Source: Anaerolineales bacterium UBA3905 (GTDB taxonomy: Bacteria; Chloroflexota; Anaerolineae; Caldilineales; Caldilineaceae). From it: a stretch of 29,863 bases of DNA. The DNA lies in the NCBI GenBank assembly GCA_002391565.1, contig DGFH01000283.1:1-29863 (forward strand), in the 5' to 3' direction. Positions 1 to 11,588 of this stretch are shown piece after piece; position 1 is the first letter of the stretch, and the number at the start of each line of letters is the position of its first letter. The notes beneath the pieces were generated by a model. The model did no database searches, was not told where the DNA came from, and saw nothing but the letters and a program-made list of their open reading frames with translations. The position numbers and the translations under genes are program-made.

Positions 1-19
1 AGATGTGTATAAGAGACAG
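1..19 (+). other. Nextera/Tn5 mosaic-end adapter remnant
   Basis: The first 19 bases are exactly AGATGTGTATAAGAGACAG, the transposase mosaic end used in Illumina Nextera libraries. The match is complete and sits at the extreme end of the window, so it is untrimmed adapter, not genome. Read in frame it produces the artefactual start MCIRDR on the first gene. Confidence 0.97.
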
Positions 20-20
20 A

Positions 21-1766
21 TATATCCGTGCATGCAGTCTATGGATCAAACGGCCTGGTGAGCCGCCGCAGGAAGTGGCATCCGCCAGCCAGGTGACGCC
101 GGAGACGCTGGCGGCGCCCATCGAGGAGAGTTTGGGCGCCGTGCGCTATCTCAAGTTCACCGAGCCATTGAGCGCCGCCGAAATGGCCGTCCAGGCGCTG
201 CGACAGCGCCGCAAAGGTGAACCTGACGCCGCCGACTTCCAGATTGTCAAGGGACGCCTGGTGCGCGTCGGCTATCTATCACGCGTGGTGGATGGGCTGT
301 TCCGCGTGGCGCTGTTGGTGCGTGGACGCGTACCGGGTGATGCGGCGGCGGCGGCGTCACTGGGCTATCGCACACTGTTGGAGCAAGGGCATCGTCACGT
401 CTATCATGGCCGCGTCGTGGAAGAAAGCGGCTGGACGGTGCTGCAATACTGGTTCTTCTATCTCTACAACAACTGGCGCTCGCGCTTCTCCGGCGCCAAC
501 GACCATGAGGCGGACTGGGAGATGATCTGCATCTACCTGGCGCCGGATGGCAATGGTGAACTGCAACCGGAGTGGGTGGCTTACGCCTCCCACGACTACA
601 CTGGCGACGATTTGCGTCGTCACTGGCGCGACCCCGAAGTGGAGAAAGTGGGCGAACATCCGGTGATCTACGCCGGCGCCGGTTCACATGCCGCCTATTT
701 TCGCGCCGGCGAGTATCTGACCAAGATCGAACTCAACGCACTGGCGCCGATCACGCGCGCCACGCGCCAGGTGCAGCGCGCGTGGAAACGGCTGATGCGC
801 GAGCCGGAGACGCCCGCCGAGGACGCCGAGCCAGTGCTGGCGATCCCGTTTGTCGATTACGCGCGCGGCGATGGGTTGGTGATCGGGCCGGGCGGGGACG
901 AGCCGTGGGCGACGCCCGTGCGCATCGACGAGACGGTAGGTTGGGTGCAGGGGTATCGTGGGTTGTGGGGGCTGTACACGCAGGATCCATTTGCTGGTGA
1001 AGATGCACCCGCCGGCCCCATGTACAACCGTGACGGCACGGTGCGCCGCGCCTGGTATGATCCGGTGGGGTGGGCCGGACTGGATAAGGTGGCGCCCACT
1101 GCCGCCACGCTGGAGCTGTTGCGACGGCAACGCCAACAGCTCGTCGACCACCGCACTTCGTTACGCGCTCAGGTGACGGAGAGCACTGCTGCGCTGCGCG
1201 GGTTGGATGTACAGGCAACGGCGATCCGCACCCAGCCGCACTTACGCTCTCTCTATGCGCAACTCCGTCAAAAGATCACACAACAAGCTGACGCTATTGC
1301 CGCCATTCAGGCGGATATTGCGGCCACAAACGCACTGCTGGAAAATCTCGACCACCACGCAGCACACCTGCAGGCAGGCGGCGGGCCGCCACCCCGCGCG
1401 CATATTCAACGTGCGCATACACCTGCCGCGTCTGACCAGGCGCGTAGCGGGCAGGTTGCCGAGTTGTGGGCGGCAATCAGCGTTACGGTGTTGCTGGTGG
1501 CCTTCGTGCTGCTCTTTGCCTTCAACCCACGCTTTCTCCCCGTCTGGCTGGTGGCGATTCTGGCGCTCTTCACTTTCATCGAAGCCAGCGTGCGCGGCAC
1601 CTTCACGCGCGTCGTGGGCAGTTTTGCTACAGCGCTTGCCATCGCCGCGGCGCTGGTGCTGCTCTACGAATTTTTCTGGTGGGTCGTTGGCGCTCTCATT
1701 CTGGCGCTGGCGCTCTACATCCTGTGGGACAATCTGCGTGAGTTGACGCGGAGTTGGCGGGCATAA
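21..1766 (+). CDS. Vps62-like (DUF946-like) membrane protein, 5' truncated
   Basis: The reading frame is open from the window edge. Its apparent ATG at position 3 lies in adapter sequence, so the true start is missing. Counting from that ATG (587 codons), residues about 145-245 contain a tryptophan-rich stretch (LQYWFFYLYNNW), then DHEADWEM, then YASHDYTGDD and GEHPVIYAGAGSHAAYF. This spacing of DHE-DWE, SH and GSHAAY is what I recall for Vps62/DUF946-type domains, whose biochemical role is unclear. Residues about 375-440 look like a coiled coil. The C-terminal part (about 488-580) has roughly four hydrophobic segments, so the protein is probably anchored in the membrane by its C-terminus. 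It converges on recQ with only 13 bases between the stops. No function can be assigned beyond the fold resemblance. Confidence 0.75.
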   Translation, partial: YIRACSLWIKRPGEPPQEVASASQVTPETLAAPIEESLGAVRYLKFTEPLSAAEMAVQALRQRRKGEPDAADFQIVKGRLVRVGYLSRVVDGLFRVALLVRGRVPGDAAAAASLGYRTLLEQGHRHVYHGRVVEESGWTVLQYWFFYLYNNWRSRFSGANDHEADWEMICIYLAPDGNGELQPEWVAYASHDYTGDDLRRHWRDPEVEKVGEHPVIYAGAGSHAAYFRAGEYLTKIELNALAPITRATRQVQRAWKRLMREPETPAEDAEPVLAIPFVDYARGDGLVIGPGGDEPWATPVRIDETVGWVQGYRGLWGLYTQDPFAGEDAPAGPMYNRDGTVRRAWYDPVGWAGLDKVAPTAATLELLRRQRQQLVDHRTSLRAQVTESTAALRGLDVQATAIRTQPHLRSLYAQLRQKITQQADAIAAIQADIAATNALLENLDHHAAHLQAGGGPPPRAHIQRAHTPAASDQARSGQVAELWAAISVTVLLVAFVLLFAFNPRFLPVWLVAILALFTFIEASVRGTFTRVVGSFATALAIAAALVLLYEFFWWVVGALILALALYILWDNLRELTRSWRA

Positions 1767-1779
1767 GCAAGGCAGCTGT

Positions 1780-4701
1780 CTACCTGGCCGATTCGCCGGC
1801 AACAGCCGGAGTTGCCCGATAGCGCACGCTCGACTCGAACACTGCCTGCTCATCTTGTGTGCGCCGGCAATTGAGGTAGAGCCGCAGCAGACGCAGCTCC
1901 TCATAGGGCACGAGGCCGTCAAACTCTTCGAAGATCGGCCCCAGCATGTAAGTGTCCGCCGCCGCTAATCGGCGCAACACCTCTTGCCGCACCTCTGGCG
2001 TCAACGCTGACGCTGCCAGCAGCCGCCGATGATCAAGCTGATGACCGGCCTGGTGATAGCGCTCCAGGTGCTGGATGATCGTCTCACGCTTGACGCCAAA
2101 GGTGGCCTGCAATTCGGCCACACTGCGCCCGGCTGCAAAGAGTTCACCCACTTCCTCGAAGCGCCGCTTGAGTGACATTGGCAGCACGCCAGAGGCGCGC
2201 CGGGCAGGATCGATGCCTTCTTCCTGACAGTAAGTGCGCACGCAGGCGAGGAACTGTTCACCAAACTGGCGCAGCTTGGCCTCACCCACACCGTAGATTG
2301 TGCGCAACTCTTCCAGGCTTTGTGGTATGCGCGCGGCCATCTCGATCAACGTGCGGTCGCCGAAGATGATGTAAGCCGGAATGTGCAGTTCGTCGGCCAG
2401 CGCGCGGCGCAAGATGCGCAGGCGGCTAAACAACTGGTCATCGTAGCCCCGCCCCGTCTCGCGCGCACCAGTCCCTGTCTGATGCGCTGCACTTACGCCG
2501 GTCAAGATGGCAGCGGGCACGCGCACAGCCTGTTCCTTGCGGAGGACGGCCCAGCCGGCATCGGTCAGACGCAGCCCGCCGTGCGTCAGGTCCTGGTCGA
2601 CCAGCCCCTGCAACACAAACTCTTGCGCCAGTTGCCGCCACACCGGCGCGGCGTGCTCCTTGCCAATGCCATGCGTCGAGAGCCGGTCGTGGTGGCGCGC
2701 CGTGATCTCGCGGCGATGGGAGCCGCGCAGCACATCCACCACATAATTGATGCCGAACTGTTCGCCTGTGCGGCGTACACAGGAGAGAAATTTTTGGGCT
2801 TCGAGCGTCACGTCAACGGTGGGCGTCTGCGCACTGCCTGCCAGACAGTTGTCACACGCTCCACAGGTTTCGGCGTGCGCCTGCTCGCCAAAGTACGCCA
2901 ACAGCGGCGCCCGCCGACAGCCGCGCGTGCGCGCAAAGCGATCCATCGCCTGCAGGCGCGCCACGCGTCCAGGGCGTTCTGTCGGCGCACCCTCCTCGAT
3001 ATGAAGATAGTGCGTGCTTACATCTTGTGGGTGGTAGAGCAGCAGGCAGTGTGCGGGCAGCCCATCGCGCCCGGCGCGACCGATCTGCTGGTAGTAGTGC
3101 TCGATGCTGCCGGGCAAGCTGTAGTGCACCACAAAGCGCACGTCAGGCTTGTTGATGCCCATGCCAAAGGCGATGGTCGCCACCGCCACACAGCCATCCT
3201 CGGTAAGGAAGCGCCGCTGGTTGACGGCGCGTACAGTATTCTCCAACCCGGCGTGATAGGCGACGGCGAGGATTCCCGCCTGTGTCAGGTGCGCTGTCAC
3301 CTCCTCGACCTGGCGACGCGTATTGCAATAAATGATGCCCGATTCATCCTTGTGTGCGGCGAGGAAATGCAACAACTGCCGCACGCCGTCGCCGCGCGGC
3401 CGCACGCTCAGATACAGGTTGGGACGATCAAAGCTGGCGACAAAGGTCTGGCTGTCGCTGAAATGGAGCATCTGTTTGATGTCTTGCTGCACGCGTGGCG
3501 TGGCGGTGGCTGTGACAGCCAGACAGACAGCCTGGGGGAAGTGACGCCGTGCGCTCAGCAATTGGCGATATTCTGGCCGGAAGTCGTGCCCCCACTCCGA
3601 GATACAGTGCGCCTCGTCGATGGCGAGACAGGCGGGTTTGCAACCAGCCAGCATGATCAACGTCTCCGGACGCAACAACGTCTCCGGTGACGTGTAGAGC
3701 AATTTGATAGCGCCGCTGCGAATACGCGCCGTTGTCGCGGCATAGATGGGGTAGTCGAGTGTGCTGTTGAGAAAAGCCGCCGCGATGCCGAGCTGGCGCA
3801 ACTGTTCCACCTGATCCTGCATCAGCGCAATCAGCGGCGAGACAACGATGGTCATGCCGTTGAAAATCAGCGCCGGTAGTTGATAGCAGATCGACTTGCC
3901 GCTGCCTGTCGGCATGATGGCCAGGGTGTCCTGTCCTGCCAGCAGGCTGGCGATGATCTCCGCCTGCAACGGGCGGAAGTCGTCGTAGCCGAAAACATCC
4001 TTGAGCAGGCGGCGCGCATGATCCAGATCGACGCGCGGCGCCGTAGTGGGGAGTGGCTCGCTTGCCGGCGCTGCAGCGGCAGCCGCCTCGAACCAGCCCG
4101 ACAATTGCGCATAGCAGCGCAACTCCTCCTCTGGGCGGTCTGTCGGGCGCCAGGGACGCGCCAGCGAAACGCGCAGCAGGGCGCCAGCGGGTAGCTCCGG
4201 CGGCGGCTCCTGGAAGCCGACAAAGGCCAGCGTGACGTCACCGTTCTCCGTCGGATAGGCATAGCGGATGCGATAGCTGGTCTCGATGCGGCGGAGAGGG
4301 CGATCCGGACGCCAGAAGGTGGTGCTGAAGCCGGGCAGCCCGCTCGACGCCGCCACGTAGAGCGCGCCACTGCCTGCACGCTGAAGCCTGCCGTCGAAGA
4401 GCCTGTTGACGCCGCCCATGACAGGCGGCATGTGCTGTTCGATGAAGCGCGCCGGGTTATGCATCGCGCCCAGGCGCCGGCTGCTCTGGACGAGGATGTC
4501 TTCTGTGTGCGGCGGGGCGATATGAGGGGCGGGGACGGCGTCGATCTCCCACACTTCACCGACGGCGTAATGCATGCCACCGCCAGCATGGGCGTCGACA
4601 TGTGCGTCGAGTAGCCGCAGGCTGCGGCCATCCTCCAGCGCAATGGCGCCCACGCAGGCGCCGCCGCCCATTCTGGTTGTTGCTACGATCAGGACTTTCA
4701 T
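1780..4701 (-). CDS. recQ: RecQ-family ATP-dependent DNA helicase with N-terminal dual-OB-like domain
   Basis: Predicted 3'-5' DNA helicase of 973 residues. I start it at the ATG at 4701 because AAAGGAG lies four bases upstream; the frame stays open to 5025 but that extension has no motif. Residues 1-205 (beginning MKVLIVATTRMGGGACVGAI) resemble the dual-OB-containing domain seen in bacterial nucleic-acid and conflict proteins, and are not part of ordinary RecQ. The helicase core follows: FRPLQ at 242, Walker A PTGSGKS at 264-270, DEAH at 362-365, motif III VTATATP near 396, and QIGRAGRDG near 539. The zinc-binding cysteines are C595, C613, C616 and C619. Next come an RQC winged helix, an HRDC domain (about 753-826) and a C-terminal helix-turn-helix of the HTH_40 kind (about 840-948). 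The core is complete and should be active in recombination and replication-fork repair. The N-terminal call is from recalled family resemblance. Confidence 0.95.
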   Translation of the reverse strand: MKVLIVATTRMGGGACVGAIALEDGRSLRLLDAHVDAHAGGGMHYAVGEVWEIDAVPAPHIAPPHTEDILVQSSRRLGAMHNPARFIEQHMPPVMGGVNRLFDGRLQRAGSGALYVAASSGLPGFSTTFWRPDRPLRRIETSYRIRYAYPTENGDVTLAFVGFQEPPPELPAGALLRVSLARPWRPTDRPEEELRCYAQLSGWFEAAAAAAPASEPLPTTAPRVDLDHARRLLKDVFGYDDFRPLQAEIIASLLAGQDTLAIMPTGSGKSICYQLPALIFNGMTIVVSPLIALMQDQVEQLRQLGIAAAFLNSTLDYPIYAATTARIRSGAIKLLYTSPETLLRPETLIMLAGCKPACLAIDEAHCISEWGHDFRPEYRQLLSARRHFPQAVCLAVTATATPRVQQDIKQMLHFSDSQTFVASFDRPNLYLSVRPRGDGVRQLLHFLAAHKDESGIIYCNTRRQVEEVTAHLTQAGILAVAYHAGLENTVRAVNQRRFLTEDGCVAVATIAFGMGINKPDVRFVVHYSLPGSIEHYYQQIGRAGRDGLPAHCLLLYHPQDVSTHYLHIEEGAPTERPGRVARLQAMDRFARTRGCRRAPLLAYFGEQAHAETCGACDNCLAGSAQTPTVDVTLEAQKFLSCVRRTGEQFGINYVVDVLRGSHRREITARHHDRLSTHGIGKEHAAPVWRQLAQEFVLQGLVDQDLTHGGLRLTDAGWAVLRKEQAVRVPAAILTGVSAAHQTGTGARETGRGYDDQLFSRLRILRRALADELHIPAYIIFGDRTLIEMAARIPQSLEELRTIYGVGEAKLRQFGEQFLACVRTYCQEEGIDPARRASGVLPMSLKRRFEEVGELFAAGRSVAELQATFGVKRETIIQHLERYHQAGHQLDHRRLLAASALTPEVRQEVLRRLAAADTYMLGPIFEEFDGLVPYEELRLLRLYLNCRRTQDEQAVFESSVRYRATPAVAGESAR

Positions 4702-4965
4702 GCAGCTCCTTTCGGAGGATGAACGACGCGGTTGGTTACATTGGATCATGCACCAGCCCAGAGGGTCGGCGCATCGGCGGAATGCCCGATCAAGGGAGAT
4801 GCGCACGAGGAATCTTGCTTTTCTGAGGCGCCAATTGCAAGGGGCGAATTGTGAGAAGGGACGTCGACAGCCGCTACTGTCGTTGTGATTGATGCTACGC
4901 CAGGCATGACGCCTATCGCGCAAAGAGGGATGGGTTGTGAGAGGTGATAGGGTCGCGTGGCATAG

Positions 4966-5015
4966 GTCATCGCCTCTGGCGTGACATGGCGTCCCATTAC
5001 GCCAGAGGCGATGAC
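4966..5015 (-). terminator. Perfect 17-bp hairpin downstream of the acyl-CoA synthetase-GNAT gene
   Basis: 4966-4982 and 4999-5015 are perfect 17-bp inverted repeats around a 16-base loop, and the loop holds a further ATGG/CCAT pairing. It lies 25 bases past the stop of the gene ending at 5041, so it probably marks the transcript end, but no U-tract follows on the minus strand. The rest of 4702-5040 carries the recQ ribosome-binding site and a CCAGGCATGACG string at 4900-4911 that recurs at 24947. I see no gene in it. Confidence 0.6.
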
Positions 5016-5040
5016 TACAGTGCAAGCCTCAATGTTGCGC

Positions 5041-7776
<2,736 letters not shown>

Positions 7777-7828
7777 GATTTTTCCTCCAGATAATCAATA
7801 ACAATGCGATGGTGCGTGCTCTGACGGC

Positions 7829-9616
7829 TTAATCGCCGGTGGTTGAAAAACCACCAGCGTCAGGCGCCGTGAATGAAGATGGAAGGGTGTTGTTTGGATG
7901 ATGGTCGCAGAGCGCCAGCAACTGCTCGAATTCGTGGTGCGCCACTGGCTTGAGAAAATACGCGCTGGCGCCCGCCGCCAACGCCGCCTCCTGATCGCCA
8001 GCCATGTGCAACGCGGTCAGGACGACGATCGGCGCAGCGCTGCGCAGGTCATTCTGGCGAATATTGTGTAATGTCTGTAGCAGATTTTTCGCCGGCAGGT
8101 GGTGATCGACCACGATCAAATCGGGCAGGGCGCGGGCGGGCAAGCCATCGGTGCTCTGCATGATGACCTCCACGGCGCAGCCGGCGGCGTGCAGGTTCCT
8201 GACGAACAAATCAGAGGTGCGGTCGAGCGCAGTCAAGACAAGCACAGCCGGCGACGATGGCGCAGAGGAGGGCGTTGGCGGACGGCTGATCTCATCCAGC
8301 ACTGCCTGTCGGGGCAGACGAACGATGAAGCGACTGCCCTGGCCTTTGTTGCTTGTCACCTCCAGGCTCCCACCATGCAACGCCACCAGTCTGAGCACAA
8401 TCGTCAACCCCAGACCGGTGCCTTCATAGCGGCGGCTGAGGCTGCTGTCGAGCTGGACGAACGGGTAAAAGAGGCGATGCAGATCGCCTTCATCGATGCC
8501 GATGCCGTTGTCCCACACGGTGAAGGTCACGCAACTGCGCTCCTCCTCGCACTGCACATCCAGCCCGATGGCGCCGCCTTCCGCTGTAAATTTCACGGCA
8601 TTGGAAAGCAGATTGGTCAGGATTTGCCGTAACCTGTGTTCGTCGGCAATCATGGTTGTCGCCTCTGGCGCAATGGTGTAAGCGACGTGTTGTTTCTTCT
8701 CTGGCAGGATGGTACGTTCCAGGCAGCTACGGCACAGATGATCGATATCCACTTCTTGCGCAAGCAACTGTAGTTTGCCAGATTCGATCCGCGCCACGTC
8801 CAGTACATCGCTGATCAGCGACAATAGACGTTTGCTGCCAGCGGCAACCATCGACAGAGCGCGGCGTTGGTGCTCGTTCAAGGCGCCATACGTGCCCTCC
8901 AACAGGATCTCTGTCATGTTGATGATGGGGTTAAGCGGGGTGCGGAGTTCATGGCTCATTGCGGCCAGGAACTCGTCCTTCATGCGCGAGGCCTGCATCA
9001 TCTCCTGGTTGGCGGCGCGCAACGCAGCCGTTTGTTCTTGCACGCGTTCAGCCAGTCGTGCCCGTTCCTCGCGTAGTTGTGCTTCGGCGCGTGTGCGTTC
9101 GGTCAATTCATCTTGCAGTTGTTGGTGAAGGGCGGCGTTGTTCAACGCAATGGCCGCAAACGCCGCAAATGCACCGGCTGTCTGCATACTGGTCTGGTCG
9201 AAATGCCCCGGCATGTGGTGGCTGATGTTGAGCAACCCCACCACGCGTTCATGTGCAATCAACGGCGCGCCCAGCCAGCAACGAATGGTGCTGCTGCCAG
9301 GGCGTGGCTGCCAGCGCGGGTCCTGAGCGGTGTCTTCAATCAACACCGGTTGTCGCGTTGTAATCGCTGCCTCGACGTGGGCCAACTCATGCACCTGCAG
9401 CGTTAGTGGCGTCGAATTGATAGGGAAGATAGAGCGTTGCGCCCCCGGACGCAGCCAATCTCCCTCCAATAACATGATCGAGGCGCTGTCATAATCCACC
9501 AGCCGGGCCAGTTGCTCGAGAATTGTGGGCAGCACAACGGGCAAGTCCAGGTTGGCGGTGAGCGCGTGCGCCACCTCCAACAGGACTTCGCTCAAATCTT
9601 GCTGACCTGTGAGCAT
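7829..9616 (-). CDS. GAF-domain hybrid histidine kinase with C-terminal receiver
   Basis: Predicted signalling kinase of 595 residues. I use the ATG at 9616, preceded by AGAGGT; the frame extends to 9685 without recognisable protein. A GAF-like sensor (about 10-165, VDYDSASIMLLEG) is followed by a coiled coil (about 165-210) and the HisKA segment FLAAMSHELRTPLNP with phospho-acceptor H222. The HATPase_c domain shows the N box NLLSNAVKF (336-344), G1 box DNGIGI (369-374) and GTGLGL (399-404). A receiver domain (about 455-572) keeps D504 (VVDHHLP), the VVLTAL threonine and K556 (FLKP), but its first acidic pair is replaced by TALD. No transmembrane segment is evident, so sensing is probably cytosolic. 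There is no DNA-binding output and the partner is unknown. Confidence 0.9.
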   Translation of the reverse strand: MLTGQQDLSEVLLEVAHALTANLDLPVVLPTILEQLARLVDYDSASIMLLEGDWLRPGAQRSIFPINSTPLTLQVHELAHVEAAITTRQPVLIEDTAQDPRWQPRPGSSTIRCWLGAPLIAHERVVGLLNISHHMPGHFDQTSMQTAGAFAAFAAIALNNAALHQQLQDELTERTRAEAQLREERARLAERVQEQTAALRAANQEMMQASRMKDEFLAAMSHELRTPLNPIINMTEILLEGTYGALNEHQRRALSMVAAGSKRLLSLISDVLDVARIESGKLQLLAQEVDIDHLCRSCLERTILPEKKQHVAYTIAPEATTMIADEHRLRQILTNLLSNAVKFTAEGGAIGLDVQCEEERSCVTFTVWDNGIGIDEGDLHRLFYPFVQLDSSLSRRYEGTGLGLTIVLRLVALHGGSLEVTSNKGQGSRFIVRLPRQAVLDEISRPPTPSSAPSSPAVLVLTALDRTSDLFVRNLHAAGCAVEVIMQSTDGLPARALPDLIVVDHHLPAKNLLQTLHNIRQNDLRSAAPIVVLTALHMAGDQEAALAAGASAYFLKPVAHHEFEQLLALCDHHPNNTLPSSFTAPDAGGFSTTGD

Positions 9617-9720
9617 GATGTCTGACCTCTTGCATGACGACCGCCGGACCAGATGACGATGGCGCCACACACAGCCTAAGGTCAATTCAGACTGGTGACG
9701 GCGTCCGCATGCAATGTATG

Positions 9721-11085
9721 CTACTGCGCAAGACGGTGTAGCAACATACAGTACGCCTGTTGCCCACGTGTGAAATTTTCTAACCGGAAGAACTCGTTGG
9801 GCGAGTGTTGTCGCTCGTCATTTAGGCCAAAGCCAAAGCTAACCGTGTATGCGCCCAGCGATTCCAGGAACATGGCTGTCACCGGGATGCTGCCGCCCGA
9901 TCGCGCCAGGAATGGCTCCTTGCCGTAGAGTTCCACCAATACGTCGCGCGCAGCAGCGTTGCCAGGGTGATTGCCCGCCATCAGATAAGGCATGGCGCCA
10001 TTCTCTTTGATCGACACCGTGACTTTGACGCCGGGCGGCGTATGTTGCGCAACGTGTTCGGCCAGCAGAGCGGCGATCTTGTCCGGGCGCTGGTTTGCCA
10101 CCAACCGACAAGTGATCTTGGCGTGCGCCTCGCTGGGCAGCACGGTCTTGACGCCCTCGCCCTGGAAGCCGCCCCAGATGCCGTTGACCTCCAGCGTGGG
10201 GCGCCCCCATGAGCGCTCCAGGGTCGTGTAGCCTGGTTCGCCGAAAAAGGCGTCGATGCCGAGCTTCTGCCGCACGCTCTCCTCATCGTAAGGCACGCGG
10301 GCGATCTCGGCCCGGTCAACCTCGCTGAGCGGCACAACATCATCATAGAAGCCCTCGACCAGGATGCGACCATCGGCGCTGCGCATCGAGGCCAGGATCG
10401 CCGCCAGCGCATGGATTGGGTTCTGGATGGCGCCGCCGTACAGCCCGGAGTGTACATCGTACGCCGGCCCGACGACGTCGATTTGCAGCGCCGCCAACCC
10501 CTTTAGCCCAACGAGCAGCGCCGGCTGATCTTCACTCCACTGCCCACCGTCGGCGCTGAGCACAAAATCGCAGGCAAAACGCGCTTTGTTAGCCGCAATG
10601 AAAGCGGGGAGGGTCGGGCTGCCGATCTCTTCCTGGCCTTCGAAGAAGCACTTGACGTTGATGGGCAGCCTGCCCTCGCTTTTGAGCAGCGCCTCTAGCG
10701 CCAGCACCGGCGCCAGCATATTGCCCTTGTCATCGCTGGCGCCACGCGCATAGACGCGCCCGTCTTTGATCACCGGCGTGAAGGGTGGGCTGTCCCACAG
10801 TTCCAGCGGGTCCACCGGCTGTGTGTCGAAGTGCCCGTAGATCATTACCGTCGGTTGGCCGGGCGCATGCAGCCAGTCGGCGTAGACGACCGGATGCCCA
10901 CCGGTTTCCAACAGATCGATATGCTCCATGCCTGCGTGCTGTAACTGTTTCATCACCCAGGCGCCAGCGGAGCGTACGTCGTCGGCATGTTCGGGCAGGC
11001 TAGAGATGCTGGGAATGCGCAGAAAATCGAGCAATCGCGCCTGAAAATCGGCCTGATGGGTTTCTAGATAGCTCTGCCAGGTCAT
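9721..11085 (-). CDS. M20-family metallo-dipeptidase
   Basis: Predicted di-zinc exopeptidase of 454 residues, the usual size for M20 dipeptidases of the beta-Ala-Xaa/CNDP type. I use the ATG at 11085 (AAGGAT upstream), which gives the normal N-terminus MTWQSYLETHQADF; the open frame to 11250 is not conserved-looking. The metal and catalytic motifs are H85 and D87 in GHFDTQPVDP, D118 in GASDDKGN, the catalytic base pair E152-E153 in GQEEIGSP, D179 in SADGG, and H427 near the C-terminus (DERQHSPNEFF). A lid/dimerisation domain occupies roughly 195-320. It has no signal peptide and should hydrolyse dipeptides in the cytoplasm. A possible -10 (TATGAT, 11194-11189) lies about 100 bases upstream without a clear -35. 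Confidence 0.92.
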   Translation of the reverse strand: MTWQSYLETHQADFQARLLDFLRIPSISSLPEHADDVRSAGAWVMKQLQHAGMEHIDLLETGGHPVVYADWLHAPGQPTVMIYGHFDTQPVDPLELWDSPPFTPVIKDGRVYARGASDDKGNMLAPVLALEALLKSEGRLPINVKCFFEGQEEIGSPTLPAFIAANKARFACDFVLSADGGQWSEDQPALLVGLKGLAALQIDVVGPAYDVHSGLYGGAIQNPIHALAAILASMRSADGRILVEGFYDDVVPLSEVDRAEIARVPYDEESVRQKLGIDAFFGEPGYTTLERSWGRPTLEVNGIWGGFQGEGVKTVLPSEAHAKITCRLVANQRPDKIAALLAEHVAQHTPPGVKVTVSIKENGAMPYLMAGNHPGNAAARDVLVELYGKEPFLARSGGSIPVTAMFLESLGAYTVSFGFGLNDERQHSPNEFFRLENFTRGQQAYCMLLHRLAQ

Positions 11086-11266
11086 TGTCGCATCCTTGTG
11101 AACTGTATGTGCGTCAGATGATCGATGAAGCGGAGGGTGGGGAATTGAGCAGGATCGAACATCTGCACACAATCGAAGATTTTCTTCTATCATAGCGTCA
11201 GGTGGGAAAATCGGAAAACTTGTGCGAAGGGCATAGTGGATATCGCACAATCATCCTGCAATTCCT

Positions 11267-11295
11267 TTGCCGATTGAAGCAATGAGTAGTATACT
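11267..11295 (+). promoter_or_regulatory. Promoter of tRNA-Pro
   Basis: TTGCCG (11267-11272) and TATACT (11290-11295) are separated by exactly 17 bases, matching 4/6 and 5/6 of the sigma-70-type consensus. Transcription would begin near 11302, about 13 bases before the tRNA. The 11086-11266 stretch before it is the divergent leader of the dipeptidase gene and holds nothing else I can support. Confidence 0.7.
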
Positions 11296-11314
11296 ATTCT
11301 GCGTTGGGTGTTTC

Positions 11315-11388
11315 CGGGGAGTAGCGCAGTCTGGCAGCGCACAGCGTTTGGGACGCTGGGGTCGAAGGTTCAAATCCTTTCTCCCCGA
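11315..11388 (+). tRNA. tRNA-Pro(UGG)
   Basis: A 74-base cloverleaf. Acceptor stem CGGGGAG (11315-11321) pairs with CTCCCCG (11381-11387) and A is the discriminator. The D stem is GCGC/GCGC. The anticodon stem CAGCG/CGCTG encloses loop TTTGGGA, with anticodon TGG at 11349-11351. The T arm GAAGG-TTCAAAT-CCTTT closes with one G-U pair. CCA is not encoded. UGG reads proline codons. Confidence 0.96.
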
Positions 11389-11394
11389 CTGATT

Positions 11395-11429
11395 GACCGG
11401 CAGGCGTGCACCTGCCGGTCTTTGTTTTG
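11395..11429 (+). terminator. Intrinsic terminator of tRNA-Pro
   Basis: Perfect 10-bp stem GACCGGCAGG (11395-11404) / CCTGCCGGTC (11411-11420), six-base loop, then TTTGTTTTG. It begins seven bases after the tRNA. It is the only terminator in the window that I found with a proper T-tract. Confidence 0.93.
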
Positions 11430-11510
11430 TTGACGCATTGCCGATTGGCGCCAGTCGAGACTGTAGCCTCGATATCGGGACAGTCAACCCCAGACTTGCG
11501 AGCAGCCGTT

Positions 11511-11539
11511 TTTACCCAAACGCCACGCGCCGCTACAAT
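11511..11539 (+). promoter_or_regulatory. Probable promoter of the GNAT gene
   Basis: TTTACC (11511-11516) and TACAAT (11534-11539) are separated by 17 bases. Transcription would start near 11546, giving a leader of about 45 bases that contains the AAAAGGA ribosome-binding site. Confidence 0.55.
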
Positions 11540-11588
11540 ATGCACCTATCCATCGGGCAGGTTGCAGGCGTGTGGTTGAAAAGGATGT

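Noticed and set aside
1..19. End of a natural Tn5/IS50 element
   Set aside because: The sequence is the engineered mosaic end used in library kits and lies exactly at the contig edge, with no transposase nearby.
4702..5025. 108-codon upstream extension of the recQ reading frame
   Set aside because: It has no conserved motif, crosses the perfect hairpin at 4966-5015, and the ATG at 4701 has a clear AAAGGAG and starts a recognisable domain.
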